This document shows, piece by piece, positions 41,354-49,674 of a DNA stretch of 64,000 nt. Source of the DNA: Streptomyces physcomitrii (lineage in GTDB: Bacteria; Actinomycetota; Actinomycetes; Streptomycetales; Streptomycetaceae). Below the pieces are notes generated by a model that worked only from the letters and a program-made list of their open reading frames with translations, had not been told where the DNA came from and did not search any database. Position numbers and translations under genes: made by a program. Where the stretch lies: the NCBI RefSeq assembly GCF_012273655.1, contig NZ_JAAWWP010000010.1, forward strand, positions 186,001 to 250,000, read 5' to 3'. Position 1 is the first letter of the stretch. Each line of letters opens with the position of its first letter.

Positions 41354-41992
41354 ATGCCCACCGACCCGAGCGCCGGTCCGCCTGACGGGAAGCGGCCGGA
41401 GCCCTTCACCCCGCTCGACTTCCAGCTGGTGCTGTTGCGCCGGATGGCCGACCACCACCCGGAACTCGTCGAGGAGGCCCGCCGCGAGCTGGGCGCCTCG
41501 GCCACCCGGATGCGGAAGGCCAACCGCCGCTGGCAGGCGATGCTGCGGTCCCCGGGCGGGAGTCGCGGCGCCGGTCTCCACCGCTCCGTACTCGGCCCGC
41601 CCGAGCGCGAACTCACCCGCCGGTTGGGCGAGTTGGAGTGCACCGCGCTGCTCTGGCCGGTGCCGCTCTGGCCCTCCCTGCGCTTCGAGGTGCTGCTCGC
41701 GCCCGGCGGCGCCCGCTGGAACGAGTGGCTGATCCGCGCGCCGGGAGCCGGTCCCGCCGCCCCGCGCACCACGGCGGACCTGCGCCCCTGGACGTACACC
41801 GTGGCGGAGGTGGCGGGCGCCTTCGCCCCGGCCCGGCCCCTTGAGGGCACCGCGCCCACCCGCTGGGGCCTGGCCTTCGAGGCACCCGACGCGCAGGGGC
41901 GGCGGCGGGCCTGCGTCGCCGAGTTCACCTGGGGCCTGCTCCAGCGCTTCCGTATCCGCGACGAGGAGACCGAGGCACCCGCAGGCCCCTGA
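41354..41992 (+). CDS. conserved hypothetical protein (Streptomyces)
   Basis: 212 residues from ATG at 41354 (GGGG upstream); starts at 41258 or 41336 are in frame but less likely. Soluble, no membrane segment, no motif I recognise. Features: FTPLDFQLVLLRRMADHHPE, RMRKANRRWQAML, ECTALLWPVPLWPSLRFEVL, WNEWLIRAPG, WTYTVAEVAGAF and a C-terminal WGLLQRFRIRDEE. Trp and Arg content and strand pattern suggest a compact alpha-beta protein. It sits between the SCO2400-family gene and the MerR-PP2C gene. Confidence 0.75.
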   Translation: MPTDPSAGPPDGKRPEPFTPLDFQLVLLRRMADHHPELVEEARRELGASATRMRKANRRWQAMLRSPGGSRGAGLHRSVLGPPERELTRRLGELECTALLWPVPLWPSLRFEVLLAPGGARWNEWLIRAPGAGPAAPRTTADLRPWTYTVAEVAGAFAPARPLEGTAPTRWGLAFEAPDAQGRRRACVAEFTWGLLQRFRIRDEETEAPAGP

Positions 41993-42014
41993 GAACCGGG
42001 CACCGGACGTGCCG

Positions 42015-42046
42015 CTTGACCTTCCCCTTCGGGCAAGCCGCAGCAT
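42015..42046 (+). promoter_or_regulatory. MerR-type promoter of the MerR-PP2C gene
   Basis: -35 TTGACC (42016-42021) and -10 CAGCAT (42041-42046) are 19 bases apart, the spacing used by MerR activators. CTTG (42015-42018) and CAAG (42034-42037) give a palindrome straddling the -35 and spacer. The start codon follows 41 bases after the -10, so autoregulation is likely. Confidence 0.6.
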
Positions 42047-42086
42047 CGGGAGCACCGGGCGAAGGGCCCGGTACGAGGAGGACGGC

Positions 42087-43238
42087 ATGCGGCAGGGACC
42101 AGGGCGGGACGAGGACGGGCGGCGGCTGCTGACCATCGGCGCCTTCGCCAGGGCCGCCCGGCTCTCACCGAAGGCGCTGCGGCTCTACGACGAACTGGAG
42201 CTGCTGCGCCCGGCCGAGGTCGATCCGGACACCGGCTACCGCCGTTACGCCCCGGGCCAGTTGGCGCAGGCGCGGCTGGTCGCCTGGCTGCGCCGGCTCG
42301 GGATGCCGCTCGCGCGCATCCGCGAGGTGACCGCGCTTCCCCGGGCCGAGGCCGCCGCCGAGATCCGCGCCTACTGGGCGGGGGTCGAGGCGGAGACGGC
42401 CGCCCGCCGGGATCTGGCCGCCTTCCTCGTGGACCAGCTCTCGCGCCCGTCGCCCACGGCGGCGCCGGACGCACCGGGAAACGGAGAACCACGGATGACC
42501 TCTCGGACACTCTCCCTGCGCTTCGCCTCGGCGACCGACGCGGGACTGATACGGCCGGTGAACCAGGACGCGGCGTACGCGAGCGCGCGGGTGCTCGCGG
42601 TCGCGGACGGCTTCGGGGCGGGCGGCGCCGAGGCGAGCAGCGCCGCCGTGGAGTCGCTGCGGCAGCTGGACGGGGCCGACGTCCCGCCCGGCGGCGTACT
42701 GAACCTCCTGGAGGACGTGAGCCTGCGGGCCGACGAGGCGGTGCGCGAGGCCGCCGAGGGCGACGCCTCGGTGGGCACCACGCTGACGGCGCTGCTGTGG
42801 ACCGGCGCCGAACTGGGCCTGGTCCACATCGGGGACTCCCGCGCCCTGCTGCTGCGCGAGGGCGAGCTGCTGCGCATCACCCAGGACCACACCCCTGTCC
42901 AGGCCCTCCTGGACGAGGGCCGCCTCACCGCGCAGGAGGCCGCCTCCCATCCGCAACGCGCCCTGCTGACACGGGCGTTGACCGGCGCCGGAGCGGTCGG
43001 CGCGGGCACCCCCGGTGACCGGTCGCCGGACCTGCGCCTCCACGAGGCGCGGCCCGGCGACCGCTGTCTGCTCTGCTCGGACGGGCTGTACTCGGTGGTC
43101 CCGGCCGAGGAGCTGCGCGCGGCGCTCGCCGCGGCGGACACCCCCGGGGACGCGGCGGCCGAACTGGTGCGGCTGGCCCGTGCGGCGGGCGGTCCGGACA
43201 ACATCAGCTGCGCGGTGGCCGACGTCCCCACCCCGTGA
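42087..43238 (+). CDS. MerR regulator fused to PP2C-type phosphatase
   Basis: 383 residues from ATG with GAGGAGG five bases upstream. Residues ~15-115 are a MerR DNA-binding domain and helix (LLTIGAFARAARLSPKALRL, YDELELLRPAEVDPDTGYRR). Residues ~137-383 are a PPM/PP2C phosphatase: ATDAGLIRPVNQDA, metal Asp in VLAVADGFGAG, LVHIGDSRALLL, RCLLCSDGLYSV and PDNISCAVADV. An internal in-frame ATG at 42495 (MTSRTLSLRF) has GGAGA seven bases upstream and would yield the phosphatase alone. The enzyme would remove phosphate from Ser/Thr proteins in reply to the MerR ligand or, conversely, gate transcription. Confidence 0.9.
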   Translation: MRQGPGRDEDGRRLLTIGAFARAARLSPKALRLYDELELLRPAEVDPDTGYRRYAPGQLAQARLVAWLRRLGMPLARIREVTALPRAEAAAEIRAYWAGVEAETAARRDLAAFLVDQLSRPSPTAAPDAPGNGEPRMTSRTLSLRFASATDAGLIRPVNQDAAYASARVLAVADGFGAGGAEASSAAVESLRQLDGADVPPGGVLNLLEDVSLRADEAVREAAEGDASVGTTLTALLWTGAELGLVHIGDSRALLLREGELLRITQDHTPVQALLDEGRLTAQEAASHPQRALLTRALTGAGAVGAGTPGDRSPDLRLHEARPGDRCLLCSDGLYSVVPAEELRAALAAADTPGDAAAELVRLARAAGGPDNISCAVADVPTP

Positions 43239-43439
43239 CCCAGGTCTCGCTCCGCCCCCCGGTCCGCGCCCTGGGCACCCCTCAGTCTCCGGGCGGCCGG
43301 ACCGGGCGCGAGGCCCCGGTGGTACAACGGCCGGGTGGATCACGGCACCGCGGCCACCGGCGACCACCCCGGACCGCCGCGGGCCGCCCCCTGAACACCG
43401 ATGACCACCGATGACCGCCGAAGGCAAGGAGTACGCGTC

Positions 43440-44888
43440 ATGCCCCCTCTGTTCCCGGCCCTCCAGCAGGGCTCGGATCTGCCTGCCGTCCAGTTCGGCG
43501 AGCGCTCCCTGAGCTACGGGGAACTCTTCGCGGCCGCCGAGGCGCTGGCGGCGCGACTGGACGGGGCGGTCCGGGTGGTGGTCTGGGCGACCTCCTCGCT
43601 GGAGACCGCGGTGGGCGTGGTGGCCACGCTGAGCGCGGGGGTGCCGGTCGTCCCGCTGAACCCGAAGTCCGGCGCGAGCGAGCTGGGGCACATCGTCTCC
43701 GACAGCGCCCCCTCCCTGGTGCTCGCCGCCCCCGGCGACGAACTCCCGCCCGCCCTCGCCGACTTGCCCCGGATCGACATCGACGTGCGGGCCACCGCAC
43801 CCGCGGACCGCACCCCCGTCGCCCGGGCGGAGGACGATCCGGCGCTGGTCGTCTACACCTCCGGCACCACCGGCCCGCCCAAGGGCGCGGTGCTCTCCCG
43901 CCGCGCGGTCGCCGCCACCCTGGACGCGCTGGCGGACGCCTGGCAGTGGACCGAGGAGGACGTCCTCGTGCACGCCCTGCCGCTCTTCCATGTGCACGGG
44001 CTGATCCTCGGCGTCCTCGGCCCGCTGCGCCGGGGCGGTGCGGTGCGCCACCTCGGACGCTTCGGCACCGAGGCGGTCGCCAGGGAGCTGACCAAGGGCG
44101 GCACCATGCTCTTCGGGGTGCCGACCATGTACCACCGCATCGCCGAGTCCCTGGAGACCGAGCCCGAGCTCGTCGAGGGGCTGCGCCGGGCCCGGCTGCT
44201 GGTCTCCGGCTCGGCGGCGCTGCCGGTCCACGACCACGAGCGCATCCACGCCGCCACCGGCTGCCGGGTGATCGAGCGGTACGGCATGACGGAGACCCTG
44301 ATCACCACCTCGGTACGGGCGGACGGCCGGCCCCGCGCCGGAACCGTGGGGGTGCCGCTGGCCGGGGTCGAACTGCGCCTGGTGGACGAGCAGGACGGAC
44401 TCGTACCCGAGGACGACCCGGAGGGCGTGGGCGAGATCCAGGTGCGCGGCCCGAACCTCTTCACCTCCTACCTCAACCGCCCCGAGGCGACGGCGGAGGC
44501 CTTCGCGCCGGGCGGCTGGTTCCGCACCGGGGACGTGGCGGTGCGGGAGGCGGACGGCTATGTGCGCATCGTGGGCCGCAAGGCCACCGACCTGATCAAG
44601 AGCGGCGGCTACAAGATCGGCGCCGGGGAGATCGAGAACGCCCTGCTCGAACACCCGGGGGTGCGCGAGGCCGCGGTCACCGGCGAACCGGACGCGGACC
44701 TCGGCGAGCGGGTCCTCGCCTGGATCGTCCCCGCCGACCCGGCCGCGCCGCCCGCCCTGGCGGAGCTGTCCGACCACGTCGCCGCCCGCCTCTCCCCGTA
44801 CAAGCGGCCCCGCGCGGTGCGCTATCTGGACCGGCTGCCGCGCAACGACATGGGCAAGGTGCTCAAGCGCACGCTGGGCAACGACTGA
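43440..44888 (+). CDS. matB: malonyl-CoA / methylmalonyl-CoA synthetase
   Basis: 482 residues from ATG with AAGGAG upstream. ANL-fold adenylating enzyme: P-loop VVYTSGTTGPPKGA (138-150), VERYGMTETLITTS-type A5 motif (IERYGMTET), GWFRTGDVAV hinge region, IVGRKATDLIKSGGYKIGAG and catalytic Lys473 in NDMGKVLKR. The LFGVPTMYHRIAE motif with Arg for the malonate carboxylate, and near-identity over long blocks with S. coelicolor MatB (SCO2444, recalled), support the specific call. It makes malonyl- or methylmalonyl-CoA from the diacids, feeding fatty-acid and polyketide synthesis. Confidence 0.9.
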   Translation: MPPLFPALQQGSDLPAVQFGERSLSYGELFAAAEALAARLDGAVRVVVWATSSLETAVGVVATLSAGVPVVPLNPKSGASELGHIVSDSAPSLVLAAPGDELPPALADLPRIDIDVRATAPADRTPVARAEDDPALVVYTSGTTGPPKGAVLSRRAVAATLDALADAWQWTEEDVLVHALPLFHVHGLILGVLGPLRRGGAVRHLGRFGTEAVARELTKGGTMLFGVPTMYHRIAESLETEPELVEGLRRARLLVSGSAALPVHDHERIHAATGCRVIERYGMTETLITTSVRADGRPRAGTVGVPLAGVELRLVDEQDGLVPEDDPEGVGEIQVRGPNLFTSYLNRPEATAEAFAPGGWFRTGDVAVREADGYVRIVGRKATDLIKSGGYKIGAGEIENALLEHPGVREAAVTGEPDADLGERVLAWIVPADPAAPPALAELSDHVAARLSPYKRPRAVRYLDRLPRNDMGKVLKRTLGND

Positions 44889-44950
44889 GCGCACGGGGCG
44901 AGTTGACGCCCCCCCCCGCCCCCTGGGGCAGCGCACGGAACCGTACATAC

Positions 44951-44981
44951 GAACAGGCAAGCAGGTGTTCCCTTGAACAGG
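44951..44981. promoter_or_regulatory. GAACAGG direct repeat with TGTTC-CCTT-GAACA palindrome
   Basis: GAACAGG occurs at 44951-44957 and 44975-44981; the second copy is part of the perfect palindrome TGTTC-CCTT-GAACA (44966-44979). It lies in the 255 bases before the 19-codon gene. It is not an actinobacterial SOS box (no GAAC-N4-GTTC). A regulator site for the small gene is inferred. Confidence 0.4.
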
Positions 44982-45143
44982 TGATCATCGCGCGAGAGAT
45001 TGCGCGGGGTCCTCGTGACGGACGATGCTTACGGTGCGCAAGTGACGGGCTGCAGACCGTGATTGCGACTCCCGGGCTCATGTCCCGAACGGAGTACGGG
45101 AGTTGGTCCCACACAGCACGACCATCAAGGAGAACCACGCACC

Positions 45144-45203
45144 ATGAACTTCCTCACTGACGTCCTCGCCGGTCTGATCCACCTCGTGGGCTGGCTCGTC
45201 TGA
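45144..45203 (+). CDS. 19-residue hydrophobic micropeptide
   Basis: Reads MNFLTDVLAGLIHLVGWLV and stops with TGA. AAGGAGA lies nine bases before the ATG, a stronger ribosome site than many long genes here have. The peptide is an uninterrupted amphipathic or membrane helix with a central His13, long enough to lie on or cross a membrane. It is followed by a 17-bp GC hairpin, so it has its own transcription unit. I do not recognise a characterised family; similar tiny hydrophobic peptides in bacteria are membrane-curvature sensors, enzyme partners or toxins. Confidence 0.6.
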   Translation: MNFLTDVLAGLIHLVGWLV

Positions 45204-45246
45204 GCCGAGACCCACGAGGACCGGCCGACGTCGACCCGACGTCGCA

Positions 45247-45287
45247 GGCGGCGCCGTCTCCCCCGTCCCAGGGGAGGCGGCGCCGCC
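45247..45287 (+). terminator. hairpin after the micropeptide gene
   Basis: A 17-bp inverted repeat with one mismatch (45247-45263 with 45271-45287) and 7-base loop, 44 bases past the micropeptide stop. Confidence 0.65.
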
Positions 45288-45289
45288 GC

Positions 45290-45758
45290 GTGCGGGGGCC
45301 TCTCTTCCGGGGCAGGCCCTCGCGTCGGTGCCCGAGGGCCGTCCTGCCGCCCTGCCCGTACGGCGTCCCCTTCGTACACCGTCTAGTACGCCGTCCTACT
45401 CGTACGCCGTCCCGTCCCCCGCGCCGTCCCGCGCGGACCGCTCGCCGCGGGAGCCGCACCGCGGCCGTCCACCCCTCGGCCTCCCGGCCCCCGGGCTTCC
45501 CGGCTTCCCGGGCTTCCCGAGCACCGCGGGCCTCCCCCGCCCCGAGCCCCGAGCCCCGAGCCCCGAGGGGACCCCACCCCGGAAGCACCCCCGCACCCCA
45601 AGATCACCCAGTCGACCCAAGAAGGGTCCCCCCGCCGCGACTTCACCGCGACGGCCCCCGCCCGGACCAGCTCAGCGCGCGGATATGCCCGTTTCGGCGG
45701 ACGATTTTCCCAGGACCGCCGACCGGCGCTCCGTCCGGTCGCCCTCGGGAGGATCACC
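45290..45758. other. repeat-rich leader region of mbl
   Basis: 469 bases without a supported gene. GTAC[G/A]CCGTC-like units recur at 45358, 45374, 45386 and 45402; CTTCCCG repeats follow near 45495-45520, and CCCGAGC is tandemly repeated about four times near 45540-45572. Open frames here read as Pro/Arg/Ser low-complexity with no ribosome site. The mbl ribosome site GGGAGG is at the right edge. Confidence 0.55.
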
Positions 45759-46793
45759 ATGACCGCCAGTCTGGAGGCGCTGCGCCGCTGCCATCTCGCC
45801 GTCGACCTGGGTGCGGCCAGAACCCGGGTGTACGTCAAGGGCGCGGGCGTCGTCGTCGACGAGCCCAGCGCGGCGGCGGTGAACACCCGGACCGGCGCGC
45901 TGATCGCCGTAGGGACGTTCGCGGAGCAGATGACGGGCCGCACCCCCCACTACATCCGGGTGGTCCGCCCGATCTCCGGCGGCACGGTGGTGGACATCGA
46001 GATGGCCCAGCGCATGCTGCGGCACCTGATCGGCGAGAAGCTCCGCCGCAATCTGCGGCGCAACCTCCGGCTGCGGGCGGCCGTCTGCACCCCGCACGAG
46101 GCGGATCCGCTGGCCCAGCGCGCCGCGATCGAGACCATGGTGGGCCTCGGCGCCCGCCGGGTGGAACTGGTGGACACCCTGGTCGCCGCCGCCGTGGGCT
46201 GCGGTCTTCCGGTGGAACGCCCCGAGGCCACCATGATCATGGCCTGCGGGGCCGCGACCACCCAGGTGGCCGTCCTCTCCCTCGGCTCCATCGTGCGCGC
46301 CGAACGCGTACCGGTCGGCGGCGAGGCCATCGACCACGCGATCGTGCAGCACCTGCGGCAGGCCCATGAACTCGTCACGCCCAGCCAGTCGGTGCGCCCC
46401 CTGCAACTCTCGCTCTCCGGGGGCGGCCTGGCCCAGGACGGCCCCGCCTCCACCGAGGTGCACGGCCGGGACGTGGCCACCGGGGTGACCCGCTCGGTCC
46501 AGGTCGACAACGCGGCCGTACGCCGCGCCATCCGCACCCCGCTGACCGCCGTGCTCGACGGCATCGGCAGGGTGCTGCGCGACTGCCCGCCCGACCTGGT
46601 GGCCGACCTCGCCGACACCGGCATCATGATGGTCGGCGGCAGCGCCCTGCTGCCCGGCTTCGACGACATGGTGCGGACGTACACGGGCATGCCGGTGCAC
46701 ATCGCGGAGCGCCCCGAGATGTGCGCGGTACGCGGCGTCGGCGCCATGCTGGAGGGCGAGATCCGCCCCCTGGTGCTCGACCCCCTCGCCTGA
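45759..46793 (+). CDS. mbl: Mbl, MreB-like actin homologue
   Basis: 344 residues from ATG with GGGAGG upstream. Actin/Hsp70 fold: phosphate-1 loop LAVDLGAARTRVYVKG, GTVVDIEMAQRMLRHL, phosphate-2 region IMACGAATTQVAVLSLG, and adenosine motif GIMMVGGSALLPGFDDMV. Streptomyces carries MreB, Mbl and a third paralogue; the lack of neighbouring mreCD and the divergence (GAART rather than GTANT, GCGAATT rather than DIGGGTT) fit Mbl (SCO2451 in S. coelicolor), which supports spore-wall thickening and stress resistance. A GAF kinase gene follows after 31 bases. Confidence 0.88.
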   Translation: MTASLEALRRCHLAVDLGAARTRVYVKGAGVVVDEPSAAAVNTRTGALIAVGTFAEQMTGRTPHYIRVVRPISGGTVVDIEMAQRMLRHLIGEKLRRNLRRNLRLRAAVCTPHEADPLAQRAAIETMVGLGARRVELVDTLVAAAVGCGLPVERPEATMIMACGAATTQVAVLSLGSIVRAERVPVGGEAIDHAIVQHLRQAHELVTPSQSVRPLQLSLSGGGLAQDGPASTEVHGRDVATGVTRSVQVDNAAVRRAIRTPLTAVLDGIGRVLRDCPPDLVADLADTGIMMVGGSALLPGFDDMVRTYTGMPVHIAERPEMCAVRGVGAMLEGEIRPLVLDPLA

Positions 46794-46824
46794 CCCGCCC
46801 GGAGCGGCGAAGGCCTCTCGCACC

Positions 46825-48519
46825 ATGACCGGCCCCGACCGGCACGGCGAACCCCCGGACGAGGCGGTTCCGGCGAACGCAGCGGTTCCGGCGGATGAAG
46901 CAGCTCCTGCGGAGAAGGCGGTTCCGGCGGACGAGGAAGCCCCCGACGCCGAACTGCCGCGCCTGCCCCCGCTGTTCGAGGCCGTCCTCTCCATCGGCGG
47001 CGACATCGAACTGCCCGCCACCCTCCAGGGCGTCGTCGACCAGGCGACCTCCCTGACCGGCGCGCGCTGCGGGGTGCTCGCCGTGCTCGACCTCCTCTAC
47101 GGCCGCCCGCCGGAGCTGTGGACCGCGGGCGTCGGCGCCGCCGACCGCTCCCGGCTGCGGCGGCGGCCGCACGGCCACGACGGACTCCTCGGCGTGCTCG
47201 GCCGGGCCGCCCAGCCGGTCCGCTTCACCGAGCCCGCGCTGCCCGGCGCCGAGGCCTGGCTCGGGATGCCGGTCCGGGTGGACGAGACGGTCTACGCGCT
47301 GCTCTACCTCGCCGAGGACCCGGCCGCCCCCTTCACCGAGCACGACTCCCAGATCCTGCGGCTGATCGCGGCGCACGCCGGGGTCGCCGTCGGCAACGCC
47401 CAGCTCTACGAGACCGCCCGCCAGCGCGAGCACTGGATCGCCGGCACCGCTGCCGTCACCACCGCGCTGCTCACCGGCGAGGGCTCCGCGGACGCGCTGA
47501 CCATCGTCGCCGAGCAGGCCCGCCGCCTCGCCGACGCCGACGCGGGCGTCATCCTGCAGCCCACCGCCGAGGGCGGCATGGAGGTGGTCACGGCGGCCAC
47601 CGACCGCGACCCGGGCGGGCTGATCGGCACCACCATCGAGCCGGGCAGCGAGATCCTGGAACAACTCCTGGCCGGCGAGCCGGTGTTCATCGACGGCTCC
47701 ACGAACGACCCCCGGCTCGGCGGGCAGGTCACCGCCCACCGCTTCGGCCCCAGCATGCTGCTCCCGCTGGAGGCCGACGGGCGGCTCATCGGCACCCTGG
47801 CCCTGCCCCGGCGCCTGCGCGGCCGCCCGTACACCCATGTGGAGCGGCTGCTCGCCGCGCAGTTCGCCTCGCAGGCGGCGCTGGCGCTGGTCCTCGGCGA
47901 GATGCAGCGCAGCCGCGAACGCCTCGCCGTCTTCGAGGACCGCGACCGGATCGCCCGCGACCTGCACGATCTCGTGGTCCAGCGCCTCTTCGCGACCAGC
48001 ATGATGCTGGAGTCCACCGAGCGCCGGTCCGGCGAGGACGGGGTACGCCATCTCCTGGGGCGGGCCGTCGACGAACTCGGCTCCACCATCCAGGAGGTCC
48101 GCACCACCATCTTCACCCTCCAGCAGCCCCCCGCGGACGCCCCCACCACCTTCCGCGGCCGGGTCCTCCTGGAGACCGCGGGCGCCGCCGCGGTCCTCGG
48201 CTTCCAGCCCTCGGTGCAGTTCTCCGGCGCCCTCGACCACGTCGTCGGGGACCTGGCCACCGGGCGCCTGCTCGCCACCCTGCGCCGCGCCCTGGCGACC
48301 GCCTCCCGCCGCGGCGGGGTCAGCCGCATCGAGGTCTCGGTGGCCGCGGTCCCCCTCCCGGACGGCCGCCCCGGCGTCCGGCTCCGCGTCCACGACGACG
48401 GCCGCCCCGACGAGTCCCCTCCTTCGGGCTCTCCGGGCAGCGGCGAGCACACTTCCGGTACGACGGTGGAGCGGGACCCGGACGGCGGCACGACGGTCAC
48501 CTGGGAGTCACCGCTGTGA
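46825..48519 (+). CDS. GAF-domain sensor kinase with degraded ATP site
   Basis: 564 residues. A Pro/Ala/Glu repeat at 15-40 (VPANAAVPADEAAPAEKAVP) is followed by two GAF domains (about 60-200 and 215-370) and a dimerisation domain with IARDLHDLVVQRL, phospho-acceptor-type His381, as in DevS/DosT kinases. The catalytic domain is odd: at the N box it has TLRRALATASRRGG, lacking the usual Glu and Asn, and the G1 box is VHDDGRPDE without the second Gly; no G2 box is clear. It may be an inactive receiver of signals. No response regulator is adjacent. Same strand as mbl, 31-base gap. Confidence 0.87.
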   Translation: MTGPDRHGEPPDEAVPANAAVPADEAAPAEKAVPADEEAPDAELPRLPPLFEAVLSIGGDIELPATLQGVVDQATSLTGARCGVLAVLDLLYGRPPELWTAGVGAADRSRLRRRPHGHDGLLGVLGRAAQPVRFTEPALPGAEAWLGMPVRVDETVYALLYLAEDPAAPFTEHDSQILRLIAAHAGVAVGNAQLYETARQREHWIAGTAAVTTALLTGEGSADALTIVAEQARRLADADAGVILQPTAEGGMEVVTAATDRDPGGLIGTTIEPGSEILEQLLAGEPVFIDGSTNDPRLGGQVTAHRFGPSMLLPLEADGRLIGTLALPRRLRGRPYTHVERLLAAQFASQAALALVLGEMQRSRERLAVFEDRDRIARDLHDLVVQRLFATSMMLESTERRSGEDGVRHLLGRAVDELGSTIQEVRTTIFTLQQPPADAPTTFRGRVLLETAGAAAVLGFQPSVQFSGALDHVVGDLATGRLLATLRRALATASRRGGVSRIEVSVAAVPLPDGRPGVRLRVHDDGRPDESPPSGSPGSGEHTSGTTVERDPDGGTTVTWESPL

Positions 48520-48721
48520 GGGGAGCGAGGGGTGCCGGGAGCGGACGCGGGAGCGGGAGCCGGTGCCACTCGTCCGGGGGCACCCGGCACTCGTATCCCG
48601 GTCCCCGCGCAGGGCGTTCGCCTGCGGGAACCGCCGGGGCACTACGCGCGTCCTCATGCCTGAAGCGAAGCCGACCACGCGACGCGGGAGATCGTATAAG
48701 CGGCTATGCTGCGGCAGACGG

Positions 48722-48739
48722 CGCGCACAAATGTGCGCG
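48722..48739 (+). promoter_or_regulatory. short hairpin before the tRNA gene
   Basis: CGCGCACA-AA-TGTGCGCG is a perfect 8-bp inverted repeat ending 12 bases before the mature tRNA. A candidate TATAAG or TATGCT -10 lies at about 48695-48710. Confidence 0.4.
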
Positions 48740-48751
48740 ACTCGCCGTAAC

Positions 48752-48825
48752 GGGGCGGTAGCTCAGCCGGTTAGAGCAGCGGACTCATAATCCGTCGGCC
48801 GTGGGTTCGAGTCCCACCCGCCCCA
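48752..48825 (+). tRNA. tRNA with CAU anticodon (elongator Met or Ile2)
   Basis: 74 bases. Acceptor GGGGCGG pairs with CCGCCCC; D stem GCTC/GAGC; anticodon stem GCGGA/TCCGT with loop CTCATAA (anticodon CAT); T arm GTGGG-TTCGAGT-CCCAC; discriminator A, CCA not encoded. The elongator rather than initiator class is clear from the fully paired first acceptor base pair. Met versus lysidine-modified Ile2 cannot be decided by eye. Confidence 0.93.
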
Positions 48826-49050
48826 CCGCACGGTTCTGGCAGAGGACCGTTTCCACCCGCGGAAGCGTGGGGCCGGGGTCGCCACTCCGCGAGGGTGCTC
48901 CCCGTTCAGCCGCTGGCACCAAGACCGAGTGGACGCACGGGGGACGCGGGGCCGAGCCGCCCGGTCTGTCCCGGATGGCCGGATGAAGGGGCGCCTTCCG
49001 CGGGCCCTCACCGTTGAGAACGAGGCAGGCAACAGGCCCTGCGCCCTGAC

Positions 49051-49086
49051 CTACGACGCCTACGACGCCTACGACGCCTACGACCA
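49051..49086. repeat. 9-bp tandem repeat CTACGACGC
   Basis: Three exact copies (49051-49077) and a partial fourth, ending within the stop codon of the DUF2690 gene on the minus strand. Between this and the tRNA are about 225 bases with no supported gene. Confidence 0.8.
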
Positions 49087-49674
49087 CGGTGCCTCGTCGG
49101 TCGCGGTGAAGCAGTACTTCTTCCAGGTGCCCTTGCGGCTCTGAGCGAGGGTCGGCACCGCGCACGCTCGTACCTTGAAGGTCTTGCCGACCACGACCAT
49201 GGGCGTGAACTGGTCGTGGTCGGACTCCACCACCGCGCTCTGTGCGCCGTCGGCGGAGGACACGTTGACCTCGTCGCCCACTTCGCCGGTGGTGATCCGC
49301 GCCCACACCGCGCCGCACCGCCGGGAGTAGCGGAAATGCAGCGTGGCCGGGTTGTTCTCCTCGCGCTGGTAGGTCACCGCGTCCGCGGTGCAGCCGCCGG
49401 TCTCCTTCGGACTCTTGCCCTCGCACCCCTTCCCGGGGCAGGGCTGGGCCGCGGGCGGCGAGTCGGGCGGGAAGATCTCCCCCCACAGGCCGGTGGCCAG
49501 CGCGGTGGTGAAGCTGCCCAGGACCACGGTCAGGATGCTCAGGGTCGCCGTCGCGTGCGAGGCAGGGTGCCAGGCAAAGCGCCAGCCTCGGCCGATCCGG
49601 CGCGCGGCACCACTGCGCAGGCGGCTGAACCAGCCCGGCGGCGGTGTGGGAGCCGGGGCGGGATCGGTGCTCAT
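49078..49674 (-). CDS. DUF2690 single-pass membrane protein
   Basis: 198 residues from ATG at 49674. A basic N-terminal part (WFSRLRSGAARRIGRGWRFA) precedes one membrane segment (about 43-65, ATATLSILTVVLGSFTTALA). The exported part has the DUF2690 set: CPGKGCEGKSPKETGGC, DAVTYQREENNPATLHFRYS, RRCGAVWARIT and later Cys (RACAVP, KKYCF). Family function is unknown; many members sit at the end of longer regulators, but here it stands alone with its own membrane anchor. Confidence 0.82.
   Translation of the reverse strand: MSTDPAPAPTPPPGWFSRLRSGAARRIGRGWRFAWHPASHATATLSILTVVLGSFTTALATGLWGEIFPPDSPPAAQPCPGKGCEGKSPKETGGCTADAVTYQREENNPATLHFRYSRRCGAVWARITTGEVGDEVNVSSADGAQSAVVESDHDQFTPMVVVGKTFKVRACAVPTLAQSRKGTWKKYCFTATDEAPWS

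Noticed and set aside
42165..44960. 931-codon open frame opposite the MerR-PP2C and matB genes
   Set aside because: Spans two unrelated genes and the gap between them on the other strand, a typical high-GC artefact.
44966..44979. SOS (LexA) box before the micropeptide gene
   Set aside because: The order is GTTC-N4-GAAC, the reverse of the actinobacterial consensus GAAC-N4-GTTC.
45328..45762. 144-codon Pro/Arg-rich frame before mbl
   Set aside because: No ribosome site, composed of short repeats in DNA, overlaps the mbl ribosome site and shows no protein-like pattern.
48752..48825. tRNA as attachment site of an integrated element
   Set aside because: No integrase, no repeated tRNA 3' end and no phage- or plasmid-like genes follow within the window.
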